Source: Candidatus Gastranaerophilales bacterium
GTDB lineage: Bacteria > Cyanobacteriota > Vampirovibrionia > Gastranaerophilales > Gastranaerophilaceae
DNA length: 32,626 bases
Assembly: GCA_944326915.1 (NCBI GenBank)
Contig: CALVFT010000013.1
Span: forward strand, 1 to 32,626
Direction: 5' to 3'
This document shows positions 30,903-32,626 of the stretch, piece by piece (position 1 is the stretch's first letter; every line of letters begins with the position of its first letter). A model generated the notes under the pieces. The model ran no database searches, was not told the origin of the DNA, and saw only the letters and a program-made list of their open reading frames with translations. The translations under genes and the position numbers were made by a program.

Positions 30903-32626
30903 TTATCTTGCAGCTTCAATAGCTTTCAAACGAGCTTTTATTTCTTTGTTTTCCTGCATGATTTGTTTATTTTGTTTAATTATGTATTTATTCTGTTCTT
31001 GCAAGATTTTTACTTGATTTGTCAATTCAGTAATTTTAGCATCAAGCTCTTTTACTGCATTAACAAGAGCATAGAACATATCTTCCATACGGATTCGTAA
31101 AAATCCACTGTCTCCCTTTGTAACTGCATCAGGGAAGATTTTTTGTAAATCCTGAGCAATTACACCTACACGTGGAGTCTTAGATTTATCTTTTTTGAAT
31201 GTATAATTAAATACTTTCAACTGACGAATTTTATCTAGACCTGATTTATTTTCAGTTCCAACATATTTTAAACGTTTATCTGAATCTGTATAATAATCCC
31301 AAGAATCATCAATAAGTGGGTGGTAATTTCCTTTATCATTTACTTCCATATTCCAATGAGCATTATGATTACTCGAATGATATTCTAGTGCTCCCCATAT
31401 ACGTGCTTCATTACTACTTACCCGTCTAACTGTATTATATATTGTACCATATACAATCAAAGAACCATTGACAACAACAGCACTATCATTATGAGCTGGG
31501 ATTTTAATCTTTGTATCATTAGTATCCAAATTATGAACTTCCAATACTGCATTTCCATCATTATAATGCGATTTACTGCCTATAAATATACGTTCACCAT
31601 AATCGTCCTCTCCCATATATGATTCACCATTAAAAGAACCAAATTGTGGTCCAGAATTAGCACCTATACAAATTTTATTCCTACCTTCTACATTCTTACA
31701 AGCGTTATTACCAATGGCAATAGAGTTACTTCCAAGAGCAGATGCTTCATAACCTATACTTATACCTCCATTAGTCGCTGAAGCAGATTTACCTATTGCT
31801 ATTGAAGAAGGTCTTTCAGCTACATAACCATATTCAATAGTAGCCTCTTCACCTATAGCAATCCCTGCATTACGTGATTTTGCCTTATAACCTATCGCTA
31901 TAGGAGCTACAGAACTACTTGTGTAACCACTGTCACCGTAAGTAATTTCTGATTCTGCACCTATTACAATACCATTTTTACCTCCTCCTGATCTATAATT
32001 TATGTCATACCCTATAGCTACAAAATTTTCTGCTTGCAAAGACGGATTAATATTATGACCAATTAAAACGTTATTACTACCACCTTTAGGAACTGAACCT
32101 TGAGAACCAAATTCGAAAGAACCAATAGCAACATTATTACTACCATTTTCCTGAGCAGTTAAAGCTCCTACACCAATAGCAATGTTATTATTTCCATTTT
32201 TATTAGATTTTAAAGCAGCACCTCCTAATGCAATATTTCCATAACCAGAATTATTTGCTAAAGCATTACTACCAATCGCAATATTATCATTTGCATAAAC
32301 ATTACTTGCTAAAGCATTATTACCAATAGCAATATTACCATCACCACCCTTATTTTCATATAAAGCACGATGTCCAATAGCAATATTTTCTCTAGGTGGT
32401 ATATTAGCTAGCGAAGTACTAAGCTGTGACAATGCTTCATTACCAATCGCGATACTATTAAAAGTACGATCTGCTGTTTCCATTGCATTGTAACCTATTG
32501 CAATAATGTTATTACCTGTTTGATTAGAATACAAAGCCCTATGACCTATTGCTATATTTTTTTCACCAGTCGTATTATTAAATAATGAATCTGCACCTAT
32601 AGCTGCATTTGAGTTTCCAGTCGTAT
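30903..32626 (-). CDS. YadA-head-repeat fibre/adhesin with S74 autoprotease chaperone, N-terminus outside window
   Basis: The frame stays open to the right edge, beyond an in-frame TTG at 32534, so the gene is partial. Most of it is left-handed beta-roll repeat with NxxIAIGxxAL units (for example NIAIGNNALASN, NIAIGSNALANN, NVAIGS), as in YadA-type trimeric adhesin heads. A linker follows, then a Peptidase_S74 intramolecular chaperone: SDKRLK gives the Ser (31283-31281) and the Lys five residues later that form the cleavage dyad. LDKIRQLKVFNYTFKK, RVGVIAQDLQKIFPDAV and a terminal coiled coil (LTNQVKILQEQNKYI) complete it. Self-cleavage before the Ser would release about 126 residues after trimer folding. 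Likely a trimeric surface or tail-fibre protein. No phage genes adjoin it. Confidence 0.88.
   Translation of the reverse strand, partial: TTGNSNAAIGADSLFNNTTGEKNIAIGHRALYSNQTGNNIIAIGYNAMETADRTFNSIAIGNEALSQLSTSLANIPPRENIAIGHRALYENKGGDGNIAIGNNALASNVYANDNIAIGSNALANNSGYGNIALGGAALKSNKNGNNNIAIGVGALTAQENGSNNVAIGSFEFGSQGSVPKGGSNNVLIGHNINPSLQAENFVAIGYDINYRSGGGKNGIVIGAESEITYGDSGYTSSSVAPIAIGYKAKSRNAGIAIGEEATIEYGYVAERPSSIAIGKSASATNGGISIGYEASALGSNSIAIGNNACKNVEGRNKICIGANSGPQFGSFNGESYMGEDDYGERIFIGSKSHYNDGNAVLEVHNLDTNDTKIKIPAHNDSAVVVNGSLIVYGTIYNTVRRVSSNEARIWGALEYHSSNHNAHWNMEVNDKGNYHPLIDDSWDYYTDSDKRLKYVGTENKSGLDKIRQLKVFNYTFKKDKSKTPRVGVIAQDLQKIFPDAVTKGDSGFLRIRMEDMFYALVNAVKELDAKITELTNQVKILQEQNKYIIKQNKQIMQENKEIKARLKAIEAAR
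31640..32626 (-). repeat. Degenerate coding repeat array of YadA-head units
   Basis: In the coding strand, variants of AATATTGCTATTGGT-like cores recur every 45-70 bases, encoding the NIAIG motif. The units are degenerate and of unequal length, typical of a protein beta-roll, and are not a CRISPR or a minisatellite. Confidence 0.7.

Noticed and set aside
31640-32626. Regularly spaced repeats as a CRISPR array
   Set aside because: Units are degenerate, unequal in spacing and stay in one open frame encoding NIAIG motifs; no cas genes.

Overview
This AT-rich window (about two thirds A+T, estimated by eye) is a gene-dense bacterial chromosome segment holding mostly housekeeping genes. No phage, IS, CRISPR, rRNA or tRNA was recognised. 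My best guess for the organism is an uncultured gut Gastranaerophilales (Candidatus Melainabacteria / Vampirovibrionia). That rests on overall gene style: a PBS-lyase-like HEAT protein, a plant-type glutamate-cysteine ligase, a DUF4127-mntP pair, a small Cys-rich protein before hpf, and proteins carrying YadA-type repeats with an S74 chaperone. It is inference and needs a marker-gene check.

Layout. 1-3353 (+): a TPR / metallophosphatase / metallo-beta-lactamase-fold / TPR cluster, tail-to-tail with a CCA-adding enzyme (-). 4500-8990 (+): a 1040-aa SF1 helicase-nuclease fusion, a TPM-domain protein and LemA. 9133-10086: a ROK sugar kinase. 10157-10435 (-): a small unknown protein. 10570-12416 (+): holA-holB, the delta and delta-prime subunits of the DNA polymerase III clamp loader. 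Then a small XRE regulator (-), a soluble orphan histidine kinase (+) and a HEAT-repeat protein (+). 15631-19679 is a long minus-strand block: XRE regulator, GT2 glycosyltransferase, short-form hpf, a Cys-rich 73-aa protein, a 366-bp noncoding stretch, mntP and DUF4127. 19728-21410: menG/ubiE facing a D-2-hydroxyacid dehydrogenase. 21576-22352: an Hsp20 followed by a strongly structured, terminator-bounded RNA that may be 6S RNA. 22367-23317 (-): a lone OppD/DppD ATPase. 23578-25299 (+): a 573-aa unknown protein with two glycine-zipper segments and a weak LysM-like region. 25384-27022 (-): ispE-rsmA, divergent from gshA (+). 28444-30799 (-): rimI-bioY-amidohydrolase. From 30903 to the right edge (-): a surface or fibre protein with YadA-head repeats and a C-terminal S74 self-cleaving chaperone.

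Cross-cutting observations. Six genes (holA, the histidine kinase, DUF4127, oppD, rsmA, rimI) have a TATAAT-like -10 box whose last base lies exactly 6-7 nt before the ATG, and none of them has a convincing Shine-Dalgarno. This is the geometry of leaderless mRNA, and it also shows that the longest-ORF starts of several of these genes run into their own promoters. Convergent genes repeatedly overlap or abut (9 nt, 4 nt, 0 nt, 2 nt), so the genome is compact. The exceptions, at 14391-14707, 17404-17769, 22065-22366 and 23318-23577, therefore stand out, and they hold palindromes, a tandem 10-bp repeat and the RNA candidate.

Most worth following: the structured RNA at 22086-22293, the shared leaderless-promoter architecture, the glycine-zipper protein with its elaborate upstream region, and the helicase-nuclease fusion.
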